From DATDAW01 sp036524675 (GTDB lineage: Bacteria > Verrucomicrobiota > Verrucomicrobiia > Chthoniobacterales > DASVRZ01): 48,125 nt of DNA. The DNA lies in NCBI GenBank assembly GCA_036524675.1, contig DATDBU010000194.1, forward strand, positions 1 through 48,125. Reading direction: 5' to 3'. A program made the translations under genes and the position numbers. The notes below the pieces were generated by a model. It ran no database searches. It was not told where the DNA came from and saw only the letters and a program-made list of their open reading frames with translations. Below, piece by piece: positions 34,646 through 43,798 of this stretch; position 1 is the first letter of the stretch, and the number at the start of each line of letters is the position of its first letter.

Positions 34646-35340
34646 GCCGAAAACACTGGAAGGTGTGGGTCATCGCCAAGATGGATAAACTGATCAACCA
34701 TCCGGTTGAGTGCGAGACGGACCTCGTGAAAACGATCACCCAGGTCGTGAAAAACGGCACTTAAGTCGCAACGCTTGGCAACGTTGTGTTCAGCCGCCAC
34801 TTTGTAGCTCTGGCTGCCCACTTCTTCGTAAAACGACACGTCCGGTGCACCTCGCAGCTGCCTTCGCCGAACGTTTTCGTGCAGGATGCCCGATATAAAG
34901 AGCGAATAATTGCCCAGATGCGCCCGAATGAGAAACGTTTGCTGATCATTTGCCTGACGCAGAGCGAGCAACAAATCGGTCAAATAGACCCTGCTCCGAG
35001 GCTCATCCGCACCAACGGGGGACTGCATTTGACGCGCGCTCGAAAATGCTACGAGTAACGAGGCCACGTAATCACTCACCGCTCGATCATTGAGGACTGT
35101 CTCTTTTAATACAGCCCGACTCAAAATATAGAAGTAGAGGTGTGGCGAAATAGACAGGTTTCTCGCATCCGTCAGCACAACATCGCGCAATCGGTCATGA
35201 TCGAGAATCACATCACGGGTCTCGACATCAGAGAGAAGATCAACGAGAGAGATTTCGTTGCTTGGTGAAGTGGACAGAACGCGGACGATAAACGAAAAAT
35301 CCTCCGCCGTGAACCGGGACCGACAATTGGCTTGAATCAT
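34642..35340 (-). CDS. Uncharacterised protein, first of an overlapping pair
   Basis: A 232-residue protein without a recognised family. The opening SRFTAEDFSFIVRVLS, the middle ARNLSISPHLYFYILSRAVL and the segment VSDYVASLLVAFSSARQM look conserved and helical, with no catalytic motif and no signal peptide. Similar-looking conserved hypotheticals exist in Verrucomicrobia and Acidobacteria as far as I can recall; the function is unknown. It is translationally coupled by ATGA to the 250-residue gene that follows. Confidence 0.7.
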   Translation of the reverse strand: MIQANCRSRFTAEDFSFIVRVLSTSPSNEISLVDLLSDVETRDVILDHDRLRDVVLTDARNLSISPHLYFYILSRAVLKETVLNDRAVSDYVASLLVAFSSARQMQSPVGADEPRSRVYLTDLLLALRQANDQQTFLIRAHLGNYSLFISGILHENVRRRQLRGAPDVSFYEEVGSQSYKVAAEHNVAKRCDLSAVFHDLGDRFHEVRLALNRMVDQFIHLGDDPHLPVFSA

Positions 35341-35466
35341 CGGGTCTTCTAAAACAGCACGTTTTGTGCCCGCTGGAACTTATCTCCACAACAATGGACT
35401 TGAATCGTCCAACGGGCCTAAAACAATTGTCATACTACCACGCAACCCGCAGGCGCGTGTCCAACC

Positions 35467-35826
35467 CTAAACGGTCTCAGCAACCGGCTCCTCAACAACC
35501 GCAACCGGTCGAGGCGCCGGCGGAGGAATCGGCACAACTTTGGCCAATTCCGTAGGAACGCCTTTGTATTTCTTGCCAGTTTTCTTTACGGCTCCCCGGT
35601 TTACAAGGTTTTGAAGCTTTTCGTAAGCGCGCAAACGAAGCATTTCTTCGCCACCACTGGCCGCGTTGCGAGCACGGAGATTTTCGTGAACCACGTCAAA
35701 AAGTTGCTTGAATTCAAAGATCGTCTTTTGCGAGAGAGCGTTGACAAGTTCTTCAGTGACAAGATCGGGGAGTCGACGGGAAAAAGCGCTTTTCTTTTGC
35801 ATGGGTGTGGATTGAGACATTACCAC
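35467..35826 (-). CDS. Small basic protein with winged-helix-like core
   Basis: A 119-residue protein. Residues about 15-85 look like a helix-turn-helix with wing (RRLPDLVTEELVNAL, RLRAYEKLQNLVNRGAVKKTG, KKYKGVP). The tail is Pro/Val-rich (VVPIPPPAPRPVAVVEEPV). It could bind nucleic acid or act as an adaptor; no family is recognised. Three in-frame ATGs near the start (M1, M3 and M9) make the exact N-terminus uncertain. It lies alone between two minus-strand genes. Confidence 0.65.
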   Translation of the reverse strand: MVMSQSTPMQKKSAFSRRLPDLVTEELVNALSQKTIFEFKQLFDVVHENLRARNAASGGEEMLRLRAYEKLQNLVNRGAVKKTGKKYKGVPTELAKVVPIPPPAPRPVAVVEEPVAETV

Positions 35827-35894
35827 ACAACAAAATGTTCAGCCACCGGCTTTTTTCTGCGCCGAAAGGGTTATCCCCTTTTACAAGAAAAAAA

Positions 35895-37592
35895 TCATCG
35901 ATTCATCCTGTTTTGAATCACCCGGCAGCCGGCCAGCACCTGAGGCAGTGTGACTGATCCTGACGATTCCATCAAAACCCCGTTTCCCGATCTGGAAACA
36001 GTGACGTCCATGGGTTGCAGGTTGCGAGTAAGAACCTCCACATTCGGAAGTTGCGTCCAGTCAAACAGCCTGCCCTGACTCGACGCCATTTGTGACGTCA
36101 GTGCCAAGACCGGGCGAAGAAGCTGATACGTCCGCCCGGCCAGGAGCGCACTGTCCACATGGATGCTGACAAATTCCTCGTTTTGCTGGGGTTCCGCGGA
36201 ACGATCGGAAGGGGCCGCATTCGAGTCCTTCGTCGATTTACTTGCCGGCGCTCTTTCGCGCTGAACGATGCCCAGATCACCTTGATTCGACACCACCCGG
36301 AGGCGGTCCTGCTCAAGCATCATTACCGGCGTGTAGAGGAGGCTTTCACCGGACGGAATAAGGATGGCATCCTGATTGTAAATTCGTTCCGTCCGGACGT
36401 CGTTACCTTCTGTGATCTTGTCCCTGAGCCGCCCAAAAACCTCCCGTGCCTTTTCCGCGTTGCGAACTTGAGATGTTAACTCAAAAACGGGCATTCCTGA
36501 ATCCTTCGGCCACAACACAACCACCCGTAACTCCGTTCCGAACGCGGATATCCATTCCGCGCGTGTAAGGCGCGAGTCGCGCAAACGATTGCTCACTTCA
36601 TCCAATACGGGGACCTTCGCCAATTGAAAAGCTGGCAGTTCCCCCGCGGCGATCACCGCGTCAACCGAAATTCGGATATCCAGAGCCGTACGCCGGAAAG
36701 TCGCATTTCCCGGCGCCAAAACCGGCCAGTTCTTTCCAAGATCGCCTGAAACGTACAAAACATCACGGAAGAGCTTGCCATCGATTTTTGACGTTAGCCC
36801 GACAGTTTTTGGCAGATTCTCTGGCGCTTGCAGGAAAACCGGCAACCACCTCGTAACGATGGCGTCACCAGATTCCACCCATTGCCTGGGCTGGATCAAA
36901 ATCCGTGTGTCCCACTCCGAAGGTAGCGAACTCATTGCCGTCGATAAATTCTCCGCAGATGCCAGCGAATTCGGCTCAATAGCCGCTTCTTTCAAGGAAT
37001 CGAGCCGGTCGAGTAGATTGTCCAAAACGGCAGGATCGGTCGAAAAATAACAATGATTCTGTACCAAGACGATTTCGACGGATTGCCTGCCCAGACGCCC
37101 CCGTAAGACTGCGTAGCCATTATGCCGTCGCGCAGGTTCCTCGCCAAAGTCGAAGGTGGCCCCCAACGTTTCGCGAAGCTGCTTCAATCGCCCGAGGAAT
37201 GCCGAAGAGCCCACCGAAGATTCAAAACCTCCAACCATGGCCGTCCCCTGGCCAGCACTCACGTGTGCAAAAAACGCATATCCGATTTTACACTCTGCAC
37301 CAAACGCCGAAACTGCCTTGAATGCAGACGAGGCGTCCGTCTGCGTTCGCAGCGGCGTCAGAATCCGCGCAATGTCCGGTTCTCTGAAAAACTGAGCAAT
37401 CGCAGTCTGATTCAGCCGTTTTCCGAAAAGTTCGACGTCACGCGCTTCGAACAAGAACATCGTATCTGCAGGCAAAATTTCAGCCGCATTCGCTGGGCCA
37501 TGGTTTCGGCCCGAAAACCGAATCCACACTGTGACAGCGATCGCCGCGACGAGTAATGCCAGCGCTCCGATGGCCGAAATCTTCCGTGTCAT
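35895..37592 (-). CDS. Large membrane-anchored protein of unknown function (DUF3352-like)
   Basis: A 565-residue protein with an N-terminal signal-anchor (AIGALALLVAAIAVTVWI) and a large presumably periplasmic part. It opens with AAEILPADTMFLFEARDVEL, which recalls DUF3352-type proteins; the family call is tentative. The body consists of alternating strands and helices, with a low-complexity Ser/Asn/Gln region near residues 450-475. The frame is open to 37709, but the added 39 residues are Arg-rich and unlike a leader, so the ATG at 37592 is preferred. No catalytic motif was seen. Confidence 0.6.
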   Translation of the reverse strand: MTRKISAIGALALLVAAIAVTVWIRFSGRNHGPANAAEILPADTMFLFEARDVELFGKRLNQTAIAQFFREPDIARILTPLRTQTDASSAFKAVSAFGAECKIGYAFFAHVSAGQGTAMVGGFESSVGSSAFLGRLKQLRETLGATFDFGEEPARRHNGYAVLRGRLGRQSVEIVLVQNHCYFSTDPAVLDNLLDRLDSLKEAAIEPNSLASAENLSTAMSSLPSEWDTRILIQPRQWVESGDAIVTRWLPVFLQAPENLPKTVGLTSKIDGKLFRDVLYVSGDLGKNWPVLAPGNATFRRTALDIRISVDAVIAAGELPAFQLAKVPVLDEVSNRLRDSRLTRAEWISAFGTELRVVVLWPKDSGMPVFELTSQVRNAEKAREVFGRLRDKITEGNDVRTERIYNQDAILIPSGESLLYTPVMMLEQDRLRVVSNQGDLGIVQRERAPASKSTKDSNAAPSDRSAEPQQNEEFVSIHVDSALLAGRTYQLLRPVLALTSQMASSQGRLFDWTQLPNVEVLTRNLQPMDVTVSRSGNGVLMESSGSVTLPQVLAGCRVIQNRMNR

Positions 37593-37656
37593 TGGGTCGG
37601 AATTAAACCGGTCTGTGCTCTTACGCAAAAAATGCAAAACTTTCCGCCTCCTTCTC

Positions 37657-38127
37657 CTATCGACAAATTTCCTCCGCCAGCCGCTCCGCTTCCTGCTCGA
37701 GAAATCCAAACGGGTACCCGGGCGAGACGCATTCGCTCAGATACTCTTCCAGAAATGGGCGAAAACCGCCGAACCTCTCGTATTGCGCGGTGTGCGCCAA
37801 TTCGTGGACTACAAGTTCGCGGCGCCAACACCAGTCAGACCGAATATAAATCCCGTATCGAAATGTCATTCCGGCGGTGTACCGGGAGATCAGGCCAAGC
37901 CCTTCCCCGATGATTCGCAACCAAGGGTCCCATGGGTGCGGAGGGACATTTTTCACGGCCAGCAACCGCACTCGCTCAGGGCATTGAACACCGAGACGCG
38001 TGGCGTCACCAAGAAATGCAGGAGTCAATGCAACCCCGTTCTGCAGGATGGCACGTTCCTGTTCCTCGGCCCAGACGCAGGCCGCGGGTAAGATGAAACG
38101 AACAGCCGAGCGAACCAACACTGCCAA
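37657..38127 (-). CDS. Predicted zinc metallopeptidase-like protein with HExxH motif
   Basis: A 156-residue protein. ELVVHELAHTAQYERFGG holds a HExxH motif (HELAH) near residue 109, and FLEEYLSECV about 16 residues later could give the third ligand, as in small Zn metallopeptidase-like proteins. The N-terminus has a weak hydrophobic segment, so export is possible but not clear. The protein is short for a free protease; it may be a regulator-type peptidase domain. It sits among exported minus-strand genes. Confidence 0.65.
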   Translation of the reverse strand: MAVLVRSAVRFILPAACVWAEEQERAILQNGVALTPAFLGDATRLGVQCPERVRLLAVKNVPPHPWDPWLRIIGEGLGLISRYTAGMTFRYGIYIRSDWCWRRELVVHELAHTAQYERFGGFRPFLEEYLSECVSPGYPFGFLEQEAERLAEEICR

Positions 38128-38138
38128 GGCGCTTTACC

Positions 38139-38639
38139 TCAACGAACAACGAATTGCTTCTTCGCGATTTCGCGATTGTTAACGAATACCCGCATCGTCC
38201 ACTTACCAGGAACGATCTCGTAACCAGCCTGTTTAACAAAGTACCAGATGAACTGCTGCGTGGACACTTCGTTCGGCTCCAGAGCGAATTCGTGCGCAAA
38301 TTGAGCTGTTGGCTGGCCACCCGGCGCCGCAAAAGCGGGATGGTCCACCTGAAAGCGACATACCGACGTGTTGTCCTTGCGAGGGTTTGTCACCTGAACC
38401 TGGAGACCAAAGTAGCGACCCGGCTCGGCCGGGATGTCTAAGGTCGATTGTAGATGAGTAATCCCTGAAGCAGAGACAACAGCATTGCCTCGGGTTGCAA
38501 CTTTGGCGTCATAAAGGCCGTAATCGACGATTTCAGATTTCGATCCCACCCCGATCCACGCACAGGAGGCGAAGATCACAGCGGCGGCAACGAGGAGAAA
38601 CAGGCCAACGAAACGATTTAAACGGGAAATACCAGACAT
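38139..38639 (-). CDS. Probable lipoprotein, DUF3859-like
   Basis: A 166-residue protein with a hydrophobic leader ending in IFASCAW, a plausible lipobox with Cys26. The rest is a beta-rich domain: EIVDYGLYDAKV near the start, YFGLQVQV in the middle and GKWTMRVFVNNREIAKKQF at the C-terminus, a layout resembling DUF3859. Probable attachment to the outer or inner membrane from the periplasm. It is transcribed divergently from dapL, and 92 bp lie between them. Confidence 0.65.
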   Translation of the reverse strand: MSGISRLNRFVGLFLLVAAAVIFASCAWIGVGSKSEIVDYGLYDAKVATRGNAVVSASGITHLQSTLDIPAEPGRYFGLQVQVTNPRKDNTSVCRFQVDHPAFAAPGGQPTAQFAHEFALEPNEVSTQQFIWYFVKQAGYEIVPGKWTMRVFVNNREIAKKQFVVR

Positions 38640-38731
38640 GGAAGACGTTATAGCACATCCTCCGTTTTTGCGGTTTACGATTTTGACACCGCCAGTCCCT
38701 TGGGTTGATTCTCGGGCCTTCGATTCATTCC

Positions 38732-39985
38732 ATGGCTTTTCTCAACGACAATTATCTCAAACTCAAAGCCGGCTATCTTTTTCCCGAAATCGGGCGTCGG
38801 GTTTCTGCTTTTAACGCCGCCAATCCGGAAGCAGCAAAACAGCTTATCCGGTGTGGCATCGGCGACGTGACAGAGCCCCTTCCTCTGGCCGTGCGCAATG
38901 CGATGCATGCGGCAATTGATGAGCTTGGTGTACGAGAAACTTTTCGCGGATATGGCCCCGAGCAGGGCTACGAGTTTCTGCGCCACAGCATTGCACAGAA
39001 CGACTTCCGCGACCGAGGCATCGATATTTCCGACGATGAAATTTTCGTGAGCGATGGCTCGAAATGCGATTGCGGAAACGTTCTCGATATTCTCGGCAAC
39101 CAAAACGTGTTTGCGATTACGGATCCCGTTTACCCGGTGTACGTCGACACCAACGTAATGGCCGGTCATACCGGGCAGGCCGACGAAAATGGGGCCTATG
39201 CGGGGATCCACTACCTGCCGTGCACCGCGGAGAACGGCTTCGTGGCGGAACCGCCAAACGAACACGTTGACGTGATTTATCTCTGTTTTCCGAACAACCC
39301 TACGGGGGCCGTGGCAACACGGGATCAATTACAAGCCTGGGTGGATTACGCGCTGAAAAACAAGGCTCTCCTCCTCTTCGATGCTGCGTATGAGGCCTAC
39401 ATTTCGGACCCGGCTATTCCGCATTCGATTTATGAAATCCCCGGCGCCAGGGAGTGCGCCATGGAATTTCGCAGCTTTTCGAAGAACGGCGGATTCACAG
39501 GTGTGCGATGCGCGTTCACCGTCGTCCCCAAGTCGCTGCAAGCGAGCACCTTAAATAGAGAGACTCAATCGCTTCACCCGCTTTGGTCCCGTCGTTCCAG
39601 CACAAAATTCAATGGGGTCAGTTATCCAGTTCAGCGCGGCGCGGCAGCCCTTTACACGCCGGAAGGAAAAGCGGAGGTCGCCGCATTGATCGAGCATTAC
39701 ATGGGCAACGCCACTATTCTTCGTCAGGCTGCGGCAGATGCTGGTCTGGCCGTTTTCGGCGGGGTCAACGCGCCTTATATCTGGGGCAAGACCCCGGAAG
39801 GCCTCGGATCGTGGGAAACCTTTGACCTCTTCTTGAATCAACTAAACGTGGTCATTACTCCAGGTGCCGGTTTCGGCAGCAATGGCGAAGGCTGGTTCCG
39901 TATCAGCGCCTTCAACAGTCGTGCAAATGCCGTCGAAGTAGCCGCCCGAATTCAGAAGATCGCGCCCGCCGTCACCATTGCATGA
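38732..39985 (+). CDS. dapL: LL-diaminopimelate aminotransferase
   Basis: A 417-residue PLP-dependent fold-type I enzyme converting tetrahydrodipicolinate directly to LL-diaminopimelate, for lysine and peptidoglycan. NDNYLKLKAGYLFPEI is the family-typical start, IGDVTEPLP, FRGYGPEQGYEFLR and VSDGSKCDCGN follow, and FRSFSKNGGFTGVRC contains the PLP lysine. The frame is open to 38705, but the ATG at 38732 is the better start. The DapL route is typical of Chlamydiae, Verrucomicrobia, some Bacteroidetes and plants. The stop overlaps the next start (ATGA). Confidence 0.96.
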   Translation: MAFLNDNYLKLKAGYLFPEIGRRVSAFNAANPEAAKQLIRCGIGDVTEPLPLAVRNAMHAAIDELGVRETFRGYGPEQGYEFLRHSIAQNDFRDRGIDISDDEIFVSDGSKCDCGNVLDILGNQNVFAITDPVYPVYVDTNVMAGHTGQADENGAYAGIHYLPCTAENGFVAEPPNEHVDVIYLCFPNNPTGAVATRDQLQAWVDYALKNKALLLFDAAYEAYISDPAIPHSIYEIPGARECAMEFRSFSKNGGFTGVRCAFTVVPKSLQASTLNRETQSLHPLWSRRSSTKFNGVSYPVQRGAAALYTPEGKAEVAALIEHYMGNATILRQAAADAGLAVFGGVNAPYIWGKTPEGLGSWETFDLFLNQLNVVITPGAGFGSNGEGWFRISAFNSRANAVEVAARIQKIAPAVTIA

Positions 39986-41118
39986 TCGGACGTTTGGGAA
40001 TTCTGGCGACTGCACTGCTGATCGCGACTCAATCGGTTCGAGCCGTGTCCGCGGACGTGATCGGATACACAACGATTCCCAATGGCACATCCTTCGGAAA
40101 AACGCTCGTTGGCGGTCTTTCCGGGATATCCTATGACGCCGAAACACGCACATTTTGGGCTATCTCCGACGATTCAATCAACAAAGGCGGGCCACCCAGA
40201 GCATACCAGCTTGCGATTCAATTCGATTCCAACGGCATTCACAGTCTGAAAATTCTGAAAGTTCTGCCCCTGCGCAATGCGAAGGGGCAGCCGATCGACA
40301 TAGCCGATTGCGAAGGCATTTCGGCAACAGGTCACGGTGGAATTTGGGTCGCCAGTGAAGGCAGAGGCGGCGTTCCACCATTTGTCCAGCTTTTCGATCT
40401 AACAGACGGCAGCGCAATTCGAGACCTGCCGCTGCCATCCGTTTTCCTGCCAAAAGACGCGACTGGAAAGTTCATCCGCCCCGGATCGCCTGCGCAAATT
40501 TCAGGGTTCCTGCCCAATAAGTCACTGGAGTCCTGCGCCATAAGCCCCGACTTGCAAACCGTTTATATCGCAAACGAGACCTCGCTTTTGCAAGAAAAGG
40601 CCCTGGGCGAAGGCAAAGGAGGCGCAAGTCTTTTCAACCGGACGCAGGTCCGCATTTCCGCGCTCGACGCACAAACCGGAGTATTGTTGGGCCAAAAACT
40701 CTATCAATCCGATGCCGGCTGTATGTTCGGCTCAATCTCTGATCTTGTGAGCCTCGATGATCACGGGAAACTTCTCGTGCTCGAGCGACGCGTCACATCC
40801 CTGTCCGAGGGTCCCGGCGCGTGCAACATTCGGATTTACAACATCGATTTTGGACAGGACTCCGCCACGGATTTGCGGGACATCCCCAACGTGAACGCCA
40901 ATTCGAATGTGGTACCGCTTAAAAAAAACCTTGTCTTCGATTCGAGCGAGGCCGGAATCGACAATCTCGACAACGTCGAGGGCATCTGCGTCGCGCCGCT
41001 CCCCGATGGAAGCACCGCACTGGTCGGCATAAGCGACAATAATTTCGATAAAGCTCAACAAACCCAGATCTGGCTTTTCCGGTACTCGAAATCAGCAGAC
41101 AACAAAAGCACCCCGTAG
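39982..41118 (+). CDS. Exported esterase-like / phytase-like protein
   Basis: A 378-residue protein with a signal peptide (LGILATALLIATQSVRAVSA). GLSGISYDAETRTFWAISDD is the hallmark of the 'esterase-like activity of phytase' family, a beta-propeller, and DNLDNVEGICVAPL marks the C-terminal blade. Probably periplasmic; the substrate is unknown and may be a phosphoester. The start ATG overlaps the dapL stop, so the two genes are coupled although their functions look unrelated. Confidence 0.85.
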   Translation: MIGRLGILATALLIATQSVRAVSADVIGYTTIPNGTSFGKTLVGGLSGISYDAETRTFWAISDDSINKGGPPRAYQLAIQFDSNGIHSLKILKVLPLRNAKGQPIDIADCEGISATGHGGIWVASEGRGGVPPFVQLFDLTDGSAIRDLPLPSVFLPKDATGKFIRPGSPAQISGFLPNKSLESCAISPDLQTVYIANETSLLQEKALGEGKGGASLFNRTQVRISALDAQTGVLLGQKLYQSDAGCMFGSISDLVSLDDHGKLLVLERRVTSLSEGPGACNIRIYNIDFGQDSATDLRDIPNVNANSNVVPLKKNLVFDSSEAGIDNLDNVEGICVAPLPDGSTALVGISDNNFDKAQQTQIWLFRYSKSADNKSTP

Positions 41119-41141
41119 CTAGTTCCGCCATCTGCCTTCCA

Positions 41142-42407
41142 ATGACCTCTTCCGAAACCTTTGCCAGAGCCCGTCAAATCATTCCCGGGGGTGTCAATTC
41201 ACCTGTTCGCGCCTTTCGCAGCGTCGGCGGCGAACCTTTTTTTGTCGAACGGGCCGCCGGGTCGCACATCTGGGATATCGATGGCCGCGAATATATCGAT
41301 TACGTCGGCACGTGGGGACCGGCCATTTTGGGACACGCGCCTCAAGTCGTGCTGGACGCGATCCGCGACACAGCGAGCCGCGGCGTCAGTTTTGGCATTC
41401 CGAATCCGCTCGAAGTCGAAATGGCGGAAACGATCCTACGTTTTGTGCCGTCGATCGAGAAGGTCCGAATGGTCAACAGTGGGACAGAGGCGACTATGTC
41501 TGCCGTGCGCTTGGCGCGCGGGTTTACCGGACGCTCAAAAATTGTGAAATTTGAGGGCTGTTACCATGGACACGTCGATTCGCTGCTAGTCAAGGCAGGC
41601 TCGGGCGCACTCACCAACGGAGCACCTGACAGTGCCGGTGTTCCCGCAGAACTGGCAGCGCTCACCATCACGTTGCCTTACAATGATCCGGATGCCCTCC
41701 GTCGCGTTTTTACTCGGAGCGGCAAAGAAATAGCCGCAATTATCGTCGAACCTATCCCTGCGAATGCAGGATTGTACCTGCCAAAACCCGGTTTTCTCGA
41801 ATTGCTGAGAAAATTGTGCAGTGACTGGGGCTCCCTGTTGATTTTTGATGAAGTCATGACCGGCTTCCGCGTGGCAAAAGGTGGGGCCCAACAGGTGTAC
41901 GGAATCCGTCCCGACTTGACGACACTCGGTAAGGTGATCGGTGGTGGCTTGCCTGTTGGCGCATTCGGAGGACGCGCCGATGTAATGGATCGCCTGTCGC
42001 CGGACGGACCGGTCTATCAAGCAGGAACGCTATCCGGGAATCCGCTCGCGATGGCGGCCGGCCTTGCGCAACTCCACGAATTGGAGCGTCGCGACGGCTG
42101 GTCGGAACTGGAAAAAATCGGTCAGCAATTTGAGCAAGGCGCCCGCGAAGCGCTTGCCAAGGCCGGTCTGAAATTCACCTTCCACCGGATCGGTTCGATG
42201 TTTTGCCTCTACTTTACGGATCGGCCTGTGCACAACCTCTCTGACGCGCAACATTCCGACCGTGAACATTTTGCACGTTTTTTCCACGCTGCTCTCAAAG
42301 CCGGCGTGTATTTCGCTCCGTCGCAATTTGAGGCCGGTTTCCTCTCCCTCGCTCATACACCCGACGACATCGCCCGCACGGCCGAAGTGCTGGAGACAAG
42401 TCTTTAA
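41142..42407 (+). CDS. hemL: Glutamate-1-semialdehyde 2,1-aminomutase
   Basis: A 421-residue PLP enzyme making 5-aminolevulinate from glutamate-1-semialdehyde in the C5 haem/tetrapyrrole pathway. ARQIIPGGVNSPVRAF is the typical N-terminus, MVNSGTEATMSAVRLAR and KFEGCYHGHVD follow, LIFDEVMTGFR comes before the PLP lysine K264 in LTTLGKVIGGGLPVGAFGG. The length is normal. It begins 23 bp after the phytase-like gene, so it may share its transcript. Confidence 0.96.
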   Translation: MTSSETFARARQIIPGGVNSPVRAFRSVGGEPFFVERAAGSHIWDIDGREYIDYVGTWGPAILGHAPQVVLDAIRDTASRGVSFGIPNPLEVEMAETILRFVPSIEKVRMVNSGTEATMSAVRLARGFTGRSKIVKFEGCYHGHVDSLLVKAGSGALTNGAPDSAGVPAELAALTITLPYNDPDALRRVFTRSGKEIAAIIVEPIPANAGLYLPKPGFLELLRKLCSDWGSLLIFDEVMTGFRVAKGGAQQVYGIRPDLTTLGKVIGGGLPVGAFGGRADVMDRLSPDGPVYQAGTLSGNPLAMAAGLAQLHELERRDGWSELEKIGQQFEQGAREALAKAGLKFTFHRIGSMFCLYFTDRPVHNLSDAQHSDREHFARFFHAALKAGVYFAPSQFEAGFLSLAHTPDDIARTAEVLETSL

Positions 42408-42529
42408 CATTCAGCCAGTGGGAAGCGGGTGCGATTTGGGGTCTCGTTTCGAGCAAAACGAGCCCGATTGTCCACGAAACTCCCTGCTCGCCAAATGGAG
42501 GCGGTTCGGGCATTTTCCGTGGCAATTTT

Positions 42530-43630
42530 ATGAAAATCGGCGTCCCACGTGAGATCAAAGAACAGGAACACCGTGTCGCTTTGCTTCCAGCAGGAGCATG
42601 GCAACTCAAAAAACTCGGGCACGAGATCCTGGTCGAAAGCGGAGCGGGTGTCGGAAGCGGTTATTCGGACGAGGACTATGCCAAAGCGGGGGCGAAACTG
42701 ATCGATTCGCACGAGGCGGTATTCCACGAGGCCGATCTTGTCGTGAAAGTGAAGGAGCCGTTGCCCAGCGAGTATCCGCTCTTCCGCAAGGGACAATTGC
42801 TTTTCACTTATCTGCACCTCGCAGCCGCGTCAAAGTTGGCCGATGCCCTGCTCGCCTCCGGCGTAACGGCAATTGCCTACGAAACCATCGAAGTAAACCG
42901 CCGCCTGCCATTGCTGGAGCCGATGAGCGAGATCGCCGGGCGCATGTCTATCATCGTCGGCGGATACTTTTTGGCAAAGCATGCCGGGGGCAGCGGAGTG
43001 TTGCTGGGCGGCGTCCCGGGCGTGCTCCCCGGTAAAGTTGTCGTCCTTGGCGGCGGCACTTCCGGCATCAACGCGGCGCGCATGGCGACCGGTCTCGGCG
43101 CGGATGTGACAATTCTGGAAGTCGACGTCGAGCGGATGCGATTTCTCGACATCACAATGAACGCAGTGCACACGTTTTACTCCAGTGAAGCGCACCTGTC
43201 GCAGCTGCTGCCAAATATCGATCTGCTCATTGGCGCCGTTCTCGTTCCCGGCGCAAAAGCCCCGAAACTTATCACGCGCGAGATGCTGAAATTGATGAAG
43301 CCAGGCAGCGTCCTCGTGGACATTGCCATCGACCAGGGAGGCTGCGCCGAAACGTCGCATCCCACAACGCATCATGATCCCGTTTACGAGGAGGAAGGCG
43401 TCGTGCATTACTGCGTCGCAAACATGCCTGGTGCTTATGCCCGCACGGCAACGCAAGCGCTTACAAACGTGACGCAGCGTTACATCGAGTTTCTGGCGGA
43501 GTACGGTCTCAGTGAAGCTTGCAAACGCCAGCCTGCTCTCATCGGTGGCATCACCGTGCAGGATGGAAAGTTGACGAATCGAGCCGTGGCTGAGGCGCTC
43601 AGTCTCGAGTACTCGGCGCCAGTGGTGTAA
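42530..43630 (+). CDS. ald: Alanine dehydrogenase
   Basis: A 366-residue NAD-dependent enzyme interconverting alanine with pyruvate and ammonia. The N-terminus MKIGVPREIKEQEHRVALLP is the family signature. Downstream are LLFTYLHLAA, GGVPGVLPGKVVVLGGGTSG (Rossmann loop) and VLVDIAIDQGGCAETSHPTTH. The length is normal. A 122-bp spacer separates it from hemL, and no clear Shine-Dalgarno precedes the ATG. A repeat-rich spacer with a hairpin follows. Confidence 0.95.
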   Translation: MKIGVPREIKEQEHRVALLPAGAWQLKKLGHEILVESGAGVGSGYSDEDYAKAGAKLIDSHEAVFHEADLVVKVKEPLPSEYPLFRKGQLLFTYLHLAAASKLADALLASGVTAIAYETIEVNRRLPLLEPMSEIAGRMSIIVGGYFLAKHAGGSGVLLGGVPGVLPGKVVVLGGGTSGINAARMATGLGADVTILEVDVERMRFLDITMNAVHTFYSSEAHLSQLLPNIDLLIGAVLVPGAKAPKLITREMLKLMKPGSVLVDIAIDQGGCAETSHPTTHHDPVYEEEGVVHYCVANMPGAYARTATQALTNVTQRYIEFLAEYGLSEACKRQPALIGGITVQDGKLTNRAVAEALSLEYSAPVV

Positions 43631-43644
43631 CGAAAAATGCGGTT

Positions 43645-43722
43645 CACTTTTCAGCTTTCAGGTCTCCGAAGAAACGGCTCCGCTGTGGAGCCGAAAAACT
43701 AAAGCCTGAATCCTGAGGTCTC
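43645..43722. repeat. Intergenic inverted repeat of TTTCAGG-type units with a central hairpin (ald-moxR2 spacer)
   Basis: The left side reads CTTTTCAGCTTTCAGGTCTC and the right side CTAAAGCCTGAATCCTGAGG, so hexad-like units face each other in opposite orientation. The centre carries a perfect 7-bp hairpin, CGGCTCC (43675-43681) with GGAGCCG (43687-43693), loop GCTGT. There is no ORF in it. The hairpin might terminate ald transcription, but no T-run follows on the plus strand. Rest of the spacer up to 43798 holds nothing recognisable. Confidence 0.5.
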
Positions 43723-43798
43723 TCTTCCCCCTTGACGGAGTGAAGCGCAGATCGAACGCTTCTCGACTCCGCTTGTCTCATCACTTCACACCGTAAAT

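Noticed and set aside
43675..43693. Hairpin after ald as an intrinsic terminator
   Set aside because: The stem is only 7 bp and no T-run follows on the plus strand; it is listed only as part of the repeat.
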